This document shows, one piece after another, positions 50,796 through 61,559 of a DNA stretch of 64,000 nucleotides. Below the pieces are notes generated by a model. That model worked only from the letters and a program-made list of their open reading frames with translations. It was not told where the DNA came from and searched no databases. Both the position numbers and the translations under genes were made by a program. The DNA lies in contig CM022301.1 of assembly GCA_011799875.1 (NCBI GenBank), positions 327,874,929 to 327,938,928 of the forward strand. Direction: 5' to 3'. The stretch is from Thinopyrum elongatum. Taxonomy: Eukaryota > Streptophyta > Magnoliopsida > Poales > Poaceae. Position 1 is the stretch's first letter. Each line of letters begins with the position of its first letter.

Positions 50796-51549
50796 TCAAA
50801 CAAAACCCCTAATCATCATTGCAAACAGCGCATAAAACATGGCTAATGCGACAACCACAACTACACATGCTAGTTGCTTCTTGTCTCTTGCTTTCATCTG
50901 TTGCCTGTGATTGATTCTTTCTTGCTTCATCGTACTGATTGTACATTCCAGATCAGCCAGTTTCTTCTTCAGCTTTATGTTATCTTCTGCGAGCTTGGTG
51001 ATAACACTCCGAGCCCTGCCATGCCATTCTTCATCCAGCCAGTTAATAAAGGCACAAGCCTCATATCCCTGCCAATGTTAAATACTATTCAGGATGAGCG
51101 GTGGCATTAACTCAAGTAAAATGATGAACTTAGCACTAACCTCTAAGGGGTAACTGAGAAACCGCATGCCAATGTCGAATCCCTCCGTGCATACACGTCG
51201 AGCGGGAGTGTGCCCGTTGACACAACTCAGCTTTTGGTACTTCTCGGTGGCGCAAAACTCGGAGTCGAACTCATGTTGCGGGAGTCTGGAATCATGCTCC
51301 GGATCCGGCGGCAGATCGCTTTCCTGGGGGGGTCATTCAGGACGGATTCAGCAAGGAGCTACTTTGGACATGCTAAAAAAGATCGGGATAGATTGGAACC
51401 TGACAGGACGATTTGTATCCGTAGTACACCTGCCTTCTGATGACCTTAGGCAAGTGCTCGGCGGCGACCGCCGTCGTGGCGGCGCTGCCGATAGCGGCGA
51501 TACGAGCAGGAGCAGCCGCACCAAAACCATCAGCACCACTCGTCCGCAT
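50796..51549 (-). pseudogene. GRF zinc-finger-like gene with coiled coil and membrane tail (copy 2)
   Basis: First block: ATG at 51549, MRTSGADGFGAAAPARIAAI, ending in a stop after YPDLF. Second: 51323-51141, after a C-rich acceptor, with EFCATEKYQKLSCVNGHTPA and GFDIGMRFLSYPLE. Third: 51068-50796, starting GYEACAFINWLDEEWHGRAR, then a helix KLAEDNIKLKKKLADLECTI, a basic part (HRQQMKARDKKQ) and a membrane-type tail ACVVVVVALAMFYALFAMM. The last two exons are open and join in frame at a GT-AG intron. Two changes hit the finger: GRRF in copy 1 is GMRF here, and the Cys in FLSCP is Tyr. How the first block joins is not clear. Confidence 0.65.
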
Positions 51550-52247
51550 TCCCCCAATGTCAACGCCATGCGAGGGAATTTGGAGGCTATCTAGGGATTT
51601 GGGGAAACTATGGGGATAAGCTAACGGTCGGGAACTACTTATGGCACTATATGTTGTATACATCACACTGTTTATACATGTCGTTTGTGTTAGGTATTAC
51701 AACTTCACACACGATTTCCGCACCAAACCGTGTGAGAAGACAACATAGGTGAGACACGGTTGCCATGACATAACCGTATGTGATGTACTACCCTGTACAT
51801 ATAATTGAGTTACAGTGATACCGTGTAAACAGCCGCTCTGCGGATATCCGTCAAAAAATAAAACAGCCGCTCTGCGGATAGAGATGGCGGCGGCGGCAGC
51901 GGCTACCGGATAAGAGGTCAATCCTCGGTCGGTGGGCGGTGCGGCGTCATAGGAGGTCAATCCTTGGTCTGCGGCAGGAGATAGGAGGAGCTCAACCATC
52001 GAGGTCGGCGGCGGCGTGATTGGAGCACATCCATCGCGGTCGATGGCGGGATAGTGGAGGTCAAACTTCAGGCGGCAGCCGCACTAAGCTTTGCTCCTCG
52101 ACCCTACTGTCTCGGTGTGCCGCCGCATGGCGCTTCTCTATCTGTTGGGTGGAGGTCACCGCGCGGCTAATTATTAAGGTATTCTTTTCGTGAGTGGCTT
52201 AATTATGGTATTCAATTCCTAAGGGTAGTGTTGTAGTACTCTGCGTG
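51550..52247. promoter_or_regulatory. Central region of CACTA copy 2
   Basis: This equals 20555-21055 plus 7138-7544 of copy 1 in inverted order, here without the Gypsy element. It contains ACACGGTT-type motifs, duplicated CTCTGCGGATA blocks (51836-51882), two GAGGTCAATCC blocks (51913 and 51953) and the intact GCCGC target (about 52007). It continues at 56064 after the solo LTR. Confidence 0.5.
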
Positions 52248-55200
52248 TGTGACGCCCCCGGCTCAATCGTGCACTAATCATACATGCAAGTGCACACGAT
52301 CAAGCCTAAGGACTCACGGGAAGATATCACAACACAACTCTAAAACATAAATAAAGTCATACAAGCTTTATATTACAAGCCAGGGCCTCGAGGGCTCGAA
52401 TACATAGCTCGATGGCATACAAGCGTCAGCGGAAGCATCAGATATCTGAGTACAGATATTAAAAGAGAAACAGAAAGGCCATTAGAAAGGCGGGGAAAAA
52501 TAAAACACTACGATCGAAAGGCGCAGGCCTCCTGCCTGGGACCCTCCGATCCTACTCCTGGTCGTCGGCAAGCTCGTAGTAGTATCCACCCTCGGGGTAG
52601 TAGTAGCGATCATCAACGGAGACAGCTGTCTCAGGGGGCTTCGTCAGCTGGTCACGACAAGCTGATATGGGGAGAAAAAGAAAGCAAAGCAACTGTGAGT
52701 ACTCAGAAGTACTCAGCAAGCAAGGATCTACACTACATATGCAACATTATCAAAGGAAGGCTGTATATGTGGACTGGGCTGCAAAAATGCCAGAATAGAG
52801 AGAAGGCCTAGTCCTATCGAAGACTAGCATCTTCAGCGGTCTTGCAGCAATAGAAGAGAGTAGAACAGTACAATATAATGTAGCAGTATCATTAAGTCTC
52901 AACCTCGTCCTGAGATCCCTTCTCGACTCCCTGCGAGAAGCAATCCCAGAGCCATATATCCAGGTATCATCTCATGTTCTAGTTGTGTCGATCGTGATAC
53001 AACTCCGAGTGTCCTTTACCATAGGACCGGCTATCGATAGAAGTTTTCTTCCCTGCAGGGGTGCACCAACTTACCCAACACACTTGATTAACTCCGGCCG
53101 GACACACTTTTCTGGGTCATGCCCGGCCTCGGCCAAATGACACACCGCAACCCTACCTACAACTCAGCAGAGAGGTCCCCGTCGGTCTACATCCTAAGCG
53201 CAAGGGGGTCTTGGCCATCGCCCCTCGCCCTCCGGGTCATTGCGTGCCGGGCGAACCAGGCTCCACCCCTCAGGATGGTGCCGGCCCAGCCCGGCCGCAG
53301 TGCTGAACTGGACGTCTGACAGAGCTTTCGGCTGATGCTACGATGCAGAACGCCCATACTATGCCCACATGATGGTTAGTGCTATCAGGCCAGAGGCCTT
53401 CTCGGATCAAATATCCAAATCATTAGCTGACTAGGGCTTGCGGTAACGAGCAGAGACTCATGAAAGATGTGACCCCGTCGCCCCGTCTCAAGGACTTGCT
53501 GCAAGGGCTAAGAATGCCCTGCCGCGCCTCGTATTCATCACTCGGGCACCATACAGGCAACCCGTCTTCACATCACATGCGGGTACCCCTCAGGGTCGAC
53601 CCGCCTTTCCAAGTAACAGTGTAAAATCCAAGTATCCGTGTGTCCATAACATCAGGGGAATCCGAGGTATCACCCTCGTTGGATTCCTACTTGATGTATC
53701 CGTCAAGGTGAACTCGGAGGAATCACCCTTGATGGGTTCACACTTGATGTGTTGCACGACAGCGTCGTTATCGAAAGTGGTGAAGGAGGAATCACCCTCG
53801 ATGACCACGACCGAATAGCTACTCTACAGAGTTAACATCAGAAGTGCTACACGAGGTATCACCCTCGGCACTCGATAGTAACGCAGCAGTGTCGTTACAA
53901 CTAAGGGGGTGATGTGCGGTGCCGGGGCCTGGTCTTCAATCCCGTTGATCGGGTCTTCTGATAATCCAGCGGGGCAGTCAGGACAAGTGGGGTCACTGAT
54001 AGGTCTCTACCCAGCCTATACTAAGCAGTTTAGGATATGCAGGTAATTATCAACAACATGTTACAATAAACAGGCTATGCATCAGAATTGGTAAAGCAGT
54101 AGCAGCAGCAATTCTAATGCAAGCATGAGAAAATAGAATGGGTGATATCGGGATGATAAAAGGGGGGGGGGGCTTGCCTGGTTGCTCGGCGGCAAGGGCA
54201 AGGTCGTCAATGGTGGCGTCGGGCTCCTGAGTTGCGTCGGTCTCGGGGACGACGTCGGTGTCAGGGTCTACCGAGAGAGAAGAGGGGGAGGAAACAGTAT
54301 AAATACACAGCAAACATGAGCAACACAATGTACGACATGACAATATGCAGTGCCGGGGTGTCCTAACGTATGGTTGCACGTCACCGAGGAAGGGGGAATT
54401 CATCCGGGAATGTTTTCCCGGTTCCGGACATTTGTCAGACAGATGACCGGAGGGGAACGATTGCATGTTCGCTATGCTAGGGATGCGTGACGGACGAACG
54501 GACCGCGCAATTGAATTCATCTCGTCGTTCTGAGCAACTTTCATGTACAAAGTTTTTCGATCCGAGCTACGGATTATTTTCTAAGATTTTCTAAAGTTTT
54601 TATTAATTTTTGGAATTTATTTATTTATTTAAATTCAACATTATCCGAAACAGTGTATGCTGATGTCAGCATGACATCAGCAGTCAACAGTGCAGTTGAC
54701 CTAGTCAAACTGACGTGTGGGTCCCACCTGTCAGTGTCAGTTTAGTTTAATTAGGGTTTAGTTAATTTAATTACTGTTAATTAAACTAACTAATTAATTA
54801 GATTAACTTAATCAGAGTTAATTAACTTAATTAATTAATTAATTATTATTTATTTTATTTATTTTTAAAGCCGTTCTGGGGGTGGGGCCTGCTAGTTAGT
54901 GGCACAGGGGGGGCCGGGCCCATACGTCAGTGGCCCAGAGGCCACTGCGGGCACGCTGGCGCGCACAGGGCCGAGCGGGTGCGGCGGTTGGCGAGCCGGG
55001 GCGAGGCGGCGACGAGCGTCGGCGTGCTTGGGGCCGCGCACGGGCGGGAGGCGAGCGCAGGCGGGGCAAGGGCGGCCGGGCGCGGTGGCCAGCCGAGCGG
55101 CGAGCGGCGGCGCGGTAACAGGCGAAGCGAGGCGCGGCGGGCGAGAGAAGGTCGACGCGGGTCGGCGCGAGCGGCAGCGGGCGCGGGCGAGCGCCGGCAG

Positions 55201-56063
55201 GGCTGCGGGCGTGCGCGGGCGAGGCCACGCGTGGGCTAGCGCGCGCAGGGAAGCGGCAGGCGGCGGCGAGCAGAGGCGGGCGGAAGGGCGGCGAGCGCGA
55301 GCGGGTTCCTCACCCGCGTTGCAGGGGACGGGGGCGGCGAGGCGCGAGGAAGCGAGCCGGGGAGGAGGTCGGGGACGGCGACAGGCGACGGCGGGAGGCG
55401 CCGACGGCGTGGATGAGGCGGCGGCAACGGCGAAGGGCGGCGGCGTCGGGAGTGGGAGGAGGAGCAGGGGAACGAGGGGGAGAGTGGGGATTAGGGTTTG
55501 GGCGAGGGTAGGCGAGCGAGGCCATATAGGCCAGGGGGCAGCGGGGGAGTGGGCCGGCCTGGCAGGCTGTGGTCAGCTGGGCCGAGGCCTGGGGGGGTTT
55601 CTTTTTCTTTTCTTTTTTTTATTTCTTTTTCTATTTTCTCTTTTGTTTTTTGTTTTGCTAAATGTTAGGCCACCATTACACTTTTGTAAAATGTGAGACT
55701 GGGTTCAGATATTATAGTGCAATATTATCTTACACCAAAAACTAGTTTGGAGAAAATATAATTTCATATTTAATTTAGATTAAATAAAAGGTTATTAAAT
55801 GTTGTTGTTTGCTACTGTTGGAGGTTGTTAGGGTCACTTAAATAATCCCTTTGATATTGGTTACAATTTTATAATTATCTCTGAATTATTTGCAACATGA
55901 TGAACATTTTTGCTTTCAAATTTGAACAACTTTTATCTTTACTTTATTTTGAATTTGAATTGAAAAGAGATATGATCCAATTGATGTTTAAGCACTGATG
56001 ATCATGATTACATGGCATAATCAACAAGGGTGATTACTGTAGCTTAATACATGGGGTGTTACA
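52248..56063 (+). mobile_element. Solo LTR, 3.8 kb, nested in CACTA copy 2
   Basis: It starts TGTGACGCCCCCGG and ends GGGGTGTTACA, with a perfect 5-bp target duplication GCGTG (52243-52247 and 56064-56068). Copy 1 has the empty site with one copy (7305-7309). Terminal TG/CA and the 5-bp duplication indicate an LTR element. No primer site, gag or pol is present and no second LTR is inside. It contains a GC-rich block (54890-55560), four GAGGTATCACCCTCG-like repeats (53664-53867) and an ATTAATTA-rich stretch (54760-54850). I do not assign a family. Confidence 0.88.
54890..55560 (+). other. GC-rich island inside the solo LTR
   Basis: This stretch is almost pure G/C with GGCGA/GCGGC runs, followed by ATTAGGGTTTGGGCG and CCATATAGGCC. 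Long open frames in several phases (up to 265 codons) come from low A/T content and encode only Gly/Arg/Ala-rich sequence. It may be the LTR leader after a transcription start. No protein is claimed. Confidence 0.6.
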
Positions 56064-56238
56064 GCGTGTAAATTGACTGGACATTAATTTTTCTCATTTC
56101 ACGTCTGGATAACAATATGGAGCGCCCTCAGTAATTATGAAAATAAAACCTTGTGATTTATGCACGCATCTTTGTGCATCAGTTAATCCGTGTATTAATG
56201 TTGTTATTTTGTTTTTAATTACTATTCATGTGGTGCAG

Positions 56239-59200
56239 ATGGAACGATCTCAATGGATGAAGAATCGGAGAACCACAGATTTTATTAGTGGCGTGACAAA
56301 GTTCATGAATTTGGCTGAAAGTACAAAGAGGAGAATTGGTGATGTGGATTACATCCTGTGTCCATGTACTCATTGTGCTAATACAGAGTCACGTCAAATT
56401 GCAGATGTCCAGTGGCACTTACTCTCTCGGGGATTCATGGATGGATATACACGTTGGACCAGACACGGTGAAGAGCAGGTCATGGATGAATATACCCAGG
56501 GCTGCGAGATGCCAAACCCCGGTCAGTGTCACATGGATGTTGAATCTAACATCGGGGCAGAGGCATCAAGCTACCAATGGAACACCAGAAAGCCGAAACA
56601 CCCACTAGAAAACCAAGACAGCGACGCAGATGACGACGATCTTGATATACCAGATTTTTCTGCTATGATTGCAGATTTCAAGGGCCCAAAAAAGGATATG
56701 ATTGGGTACAAGGATTTGCCAACCATTGATGCGGACTCCAAGAAAGAATTGTATCCAGGTAGCAAAAAGAAATATTCCAAGTTGAGTGCCACCCTGGCGC
56801 TTCTCAGATTTAAAGAAGCAAATGGTCTATCAAACAAGGGCTTCACAGAGATGTTATGTCTTTTCAAAGAAATTCTTCTGGAAGATAATATGCTCCCCAA
56901 AAGCACGAACGAAGCAAAGAAAATTGTTTGCCCATTGGAGCTTGAAGTACAGAAGATAGACGCTTGTGTGAATGATTGTATATTGTACCGTGGTGAGTAC
57001 AAAGATTTGCATGCATGTCCCACATGCAAGCATGCACGATACAAGCGCAGGAGAGCAAAGGATAAGTACAAATTGGACAACGAGATCAAGACAGGAATCC
57101 TGTTCAAGGTTGTTTGGTACTTGCCTTTAATTCCAAGGTTGAGGCGTTTGTTTGCAAACCCTAGAGAGGAAAAGAGGTTGCGGCGGCATCATGATGAGCG
57201 AACTGCGGATAAATATATGAGGCACCCGAAAGATGGGGCTCAGTGGGAATTAATCGACAACAAGTTTGAAGACTTTGCCAAGGATCCTAGAAGTATAAGG
57301 CTCGGGGAGTGTACTGACAGGATGAATCCTTTTGGCGATATGAGCACCAATCACAGCACATGGCTGGTGCTTCTGTGCATATATAACCTAGCTCCTTGGT
57401 TGTGTATGAAGAAAAAATACATTATGATGTCAATGATTATCCAAGGCCCGAAGCAACCTGGAAATGACATCGACATTTACTTTCAGCTACTGGTAGAAGA
57501 TCTGCTGACAGTGTGGATAGATGCGCCTGCTGTAAAATGTTATGATGCTTACAAAAAGGAGATTTTCGATCTACATGCGATGCTGCTGCACACCATTCAA
57601 GATATGCTGGCATTAGGCAACACGTCGGGGCAGAAAACAAAGGGAGATGTAGGGTGTGTCACATGCATGGATAGGACAGCTAGCAAATTTCTTCCCAACT
57701 CGCGCAAAACCGTGTATTTACGTCATCGTAGGTTCTTACGGAGAAATCACCCATACTGAAAGATGAAAGCTGAATTTGATGGTACGGTAGAGGTAGATGT
57801 GGGCCCAAGACCCTATGATGGGGAGGTGGTCCACAACATGGCTAAACAAATTAATGGTGTGCTTGGCAAGAAGCACGCTTTGACGGTGAAACAAACACCC
57901 AAGGATCAAGTGTTTAACAAGAAATCGATGTTCTGGAAATTACCTTACTGGGAGATTCTACGTGTACGTCACTGCATCGATGTCATGCACGTAGAGAAGA
58001 ACGTATGTGAAAGCATCCTTGGTACTCTGCCCAAGATTAAAGGTAAAACAAAGGATGGTGACGGTGCACGGCTCGATATGCTTGCTGATCAATCAAAACG
58101 CAAGAGTAAAGCAGAAGATGATAACAAATTCATCAACGCTCGCCAGAGTTACAATTTCAGTACATAAGATGCAACAGAGTTCTTGACCTATTTGTTGTCA
58201 GTTAAGACACCCGCTTCCTACTCCGCAAACATCAGAAGTCTCGTGGATGTGAGCGCAGGTAAAATGAAGTTGGGACACATGAAGTCACATGATTACCACG
58301 TAATGTTGACACAAATCCTCCCGGTGGCCATCAGGAATCTGATGGACAAAGATATAAGAAACACACTCATTGAGCTCTGTGATTTCTTCAACCAACTATG
58401 GCAGAAAGTTGTAGATCCTGAAGAGTTGGATCATATGCAAGATGATATTGCAAGAATATTATCCAACCTAGAGATGTTTTTCCCACCGTCATTCTTTGAT
58501 GTCATGGTCCATCTCACTGTGCACCTTGTTGACGAGATAAAGTATTGTGGTCCTGTGTTTCTTCGCAACATGTATCCCTTCGAGCGGTTCATAGGAATAC
58601 TGAAGCGCTATTGTCGGAACCGAAACCATCCAGAGGCAAGCATCCTACAAGGCTATACCGCGGAGGAGGTGGTTGAGTTTTGCACCGAATACATGAAACA
58701 AAGACCTATAGGTTTGCCCCTCTCTCGCTATGATGGAAGGCTGAAAGGTAAGCCGGTCCTTGCTGGCACGCAAAAGGCTGCACCCGAAGAATTGGCAGAG
58801 AAAGCCCATTTGACGGTACTGCTTAACAGCCTAGTTCTCGGTGCTTATGCCGAAGAACACTTGGCAGAGATACACCAAAGCTTCTTACCAATGGTGCCTA
58901 TATCAGATGTGGAGATGAAGGAGCACACTAAGAACTATGCCGAATGGCTGAAGAATCGTTTGACACAAGAATCCATCGATGACATTGCTACATGGTTGGC
59001 ACAAAAGCAATCACCTACGGTGCTGATGTACCAAGCATATGACATAAATGGCTACACGTTCTACACTGATGAACGTGATGAGAAGACCTCATATTAGAAT
59101 AGCTCTGTTCGAATAGAATGCATGACTGTAGATGAAGCTGATAAGAGGGTATACTATGGAACCATCAAAGAGATTTGGGAGCTTAACTATGTGAAAGTTA

Positions 59201-59574
59201 AGGTGGCATTATTCAGGTGCACATGGATCCCTCTTGGTTAGGTAAATGTTGATGATTATAGGAAGACCTATGTTAACAGGACAATGATGGCATATCACGC
59301 GGACCCGTTCATTCTTGCCAATGATGCTACCCAGATTTTCTATGCGAAAGACCCCTTGAATAAGAACTTCCATGTAGTGATGCATGGGAAGAGGAGGGTA
59401 CTGGGTGTCGAGGATGTTGCCGATGAGGATGAGTACGATGAATTTGCTGAGTTGCCAGCCAAGGGATCACGCACCCCTCTAACAGAGAAGAGTAAAATCA
59501 TTAGAAAACCCAAGTTCATTCGGGGTCAACGTAATGATACTAGTTCCCCCATGTACATGGGAATTAAGCCGTAA
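56239..59574 (+). pseudogene. TNP2-type CACTA transposase with four in-frame stops (copy 2)
   Basis: One reading frame of 1112 codons runs from ATG 56239 (after GTGCAG, a possible acceptor) to TAA 59574 without any frameshift. Order: transposase-associated domain (about 1-80; PCTHCANTESR), TNP2 domain (about 250-490; VNDCILYRGEYKDL, WELIDNKFEDFAKDPRS, CIYNLAPWLCMKKKYIM, IIQGPKQPGNDIDIY), DUF4218-like (about 690-820; MFFPPSFFDVMVHLTVHL) and a DUF4216-like C-terminal part (VVMHGKRRVLGVEDV). Stops: TGA 57757, TAA 58165, TAG 59095 and TAG near 59238. Copy 1 has sense codons at the last three (Glu, Gln, Gln); the first lies in DNA that copy 1 has lost. All four are single-base changes, so the gene is a young relic. 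Confidence 0.94.
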
Positions 59575-60476
59575 GACTAGTCTTTATGCCTACCCCGCAA
59601 CTTAATTCGTTCAATTTAGAACTGTCGCGTGTATTGAATTTGTGTGTTATACCCGGTTTTCTATTGATGTAAGAACCGTTATATATGTTGACCATGATAT
59701 GCTGTCAGCTCAGACAATGAATATGAACCGTTTATTATTATTATTATTATACCATAGAGGTAGCACACTCAATTGATCTCACTCATGTATGAACAGAAGA
59801 TATGCAATCTGGTTTGCGAATACCACACGGTTCATTCATGAAAGCCGTGTGCCGACCAAACCGCGCGCGTGATCTGAGTCGTGCGTTCTGATTGGCCAGA
59901 ACCCAAACCCCACGAATCGTATGTCTGCACCGTTGGATGCTCCCAGATCGAATGGCAATCCTCATCCCTTTCGACAGCAAATGCAGTTCATGTTGTAATT
60001 TTATTTATATGCACAAAATGCACGTTAAACTCAAAAAATGTCTTTAATATAGCTAACGATACCTGGAATGCGCCAGAAAATCAAACCCGTGGTATAATGG
60101 TGATTGCGTACCATGGTAATTTTTATGAGGCCAAACGATGAAGTCACCGACCACTGGAGTTTGAATTGACATGTCTCCTTTTGGAAACCATGATCCTTCT
60201 TGTGAGATGCTCCAGTTTGGAAGGAGCGATCATCAAAACTTGTGCTAAACTTTACCAAAAAATTTCCACGGGGTCGTGAGAGCGCGCCACGGGCACACAT
60301 CGATTTTGATGATGTCTGGACTCCATCTGAATTTCCTGTAATTAAAATACCAACTAGGCCTACGCTGGTGGCTGCACCTCACGGCCGAAATGTTTGAAAC
60401 TTCTCCCCGCTTGTCGGAAAAACAGATGAAAACTCGCAAAGCGACGCACAAATGATTTGTACACCTTCTTTGCTAA

Positions 60477-61019
60477 GGCTGGCCATAGTGGGGGTATCAT
60501 AGCCGGTATCATGCACTCAGGAATAGCAAATAAGATGAAGTGCAAAGCATTAAAGAAGGGAGAGTGGGTTAGAGTAACATAGGTAGATACTGTAACATAA
60601 TAAATGCTATACTACTTTGTGTCATGCATGGCCATTAATACGGTCATATATGATACTACTCTATGATAGTACATAGGCTAGTCATAGTGGGGAGTAACTT
60701 AGAGTAGTAACATGTACATGTTACTAGTCTATGTTACTACCTTCATAGTGGGTAGTAACATAAGTGTGATAACATATAGATCTTCATTTATTGCTTTGTA
60801 GGCACATTTTGCATTGGGAAGCGCTATGTGATGGTAACATATTATGTTACTCTATTTGCCTCTCTCCTCATTAATTACTTGACACATCATCTTCTTTGCT
60901 TAGGTGGCATGTATGTTACTACCTATGTTACTCCCACTATGACTAACTATGAAGGTAGTATCATACACTAGTATCATATACATGATACTAGTATATGATA
61001 CTCCCCACTATAAGTAGCC
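60477..61019. mobile_element. Tourist-like (PIF/Harbinger) MITE
   Basis: The ends GGCTGGCCATAGTGGGG and (inverted) GGCTACTTATAGTGGGGAG are flanked by TAA (60474-60476 and 61020-61022). The matching site in the copy 1 array (about 1918-1935) has the uninterrupted GCTAACTAACAC sequence. The TAA duplication fits PIF/Harbinger elements. It is non-coding and contains a second MITE. Confidence 0.85.
60676..60947. mobile_element. Second MITE nested in the first
   Basis: The ends GGCTAGTCATAGTGGGGAGTAA and (inverted) GTTAGTCATAGTGGGAGTAAC have TA outside both. It is 272 bases and AT-rich with repeated GTAACAT motifs. Its ends resemble those of the outer MITE, so the two belong to related families. 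Confidence 0.75.
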
Positions 61020-61559
61020 TAACTAACACCCACATGTAGTTGTAGTAGGGTTTTGACTTTATATGCACTAAATGCAAGGTAAGTGCAAAAAATGAGTTAA
61101 ATATAGCAGACGAGACCTGAAATGGGCCAGAAAATCAAACCAAGGGTATATCCGTGATTGTTTACCATGATTTTTTTTCGAGGCGGAACAATGTAGTCAC
61201 TGATGATTTGGAGTCTGAAGTGCCGCGTCTCCTTTTGGAAACTATGATCCTTCTTATGAGATGCTCCGGTATGCAAGGTGCGAGCACCAAAACTTGTGCC
61301 AAACTTTACCAAATTTTTTCCATGCGATCGTGAGAGCACGCCACGGTGACACAATGATTTTCGTTATTTCTGGACTCTATATGCATTTCCTGTAATTAAA
61401 ATACCAACAACGCCTACGCCTCTGGCCGCACCCTGAGGCCGAACTGTTTGAAGTTTTTTCCTGTTTCTCGGACAATGAATGAAAACTCGCAAAGCGACAC
61501 ACAAATGATCTTGCTAACACCCACGTGTAGTTGCGACTATATATATCGGTCCAGAACCG

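Larger units (their letters stand above)
59575..61547 (+). repeat. Repeat array downstream of the copy 2 transposase
   Basis: This is the inverted counterpart of the 540-3960 array of copy 1 but shorter, with one long unit (about 59780-60470) and one short unit (about 61020-61540). It has the same CGGCCGAAATGTTTGAAACT core (inverted), GGATGCTCCCAGATCGAA block and CTAACACCCAC ends. A short ATT repeat lies at 59733-59748. A MITE splits the array at 60477. Confidence 0.85.

Noticed and set aside
51348..51569. 73-codon frame with a signal-peptide-like start (MALTLGECGRVVLMVLVRLL)
   Set aside because: It overlaps the first block of the GRF-like gene in another phase. The copy 1 counterpart is open too, but the hydrophobic stretch comes from GCTGCTCCTGCTC repeats. 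I could not decide firmly and prefer the frame with MRTSGADG.
54899..55696. 265-codon open frame as a gene
   Set aside because: It lies in the GC-rich block of a solo LTR, several frames are open at once, and the composition is only Gly/Arg/Ala without a family motif.
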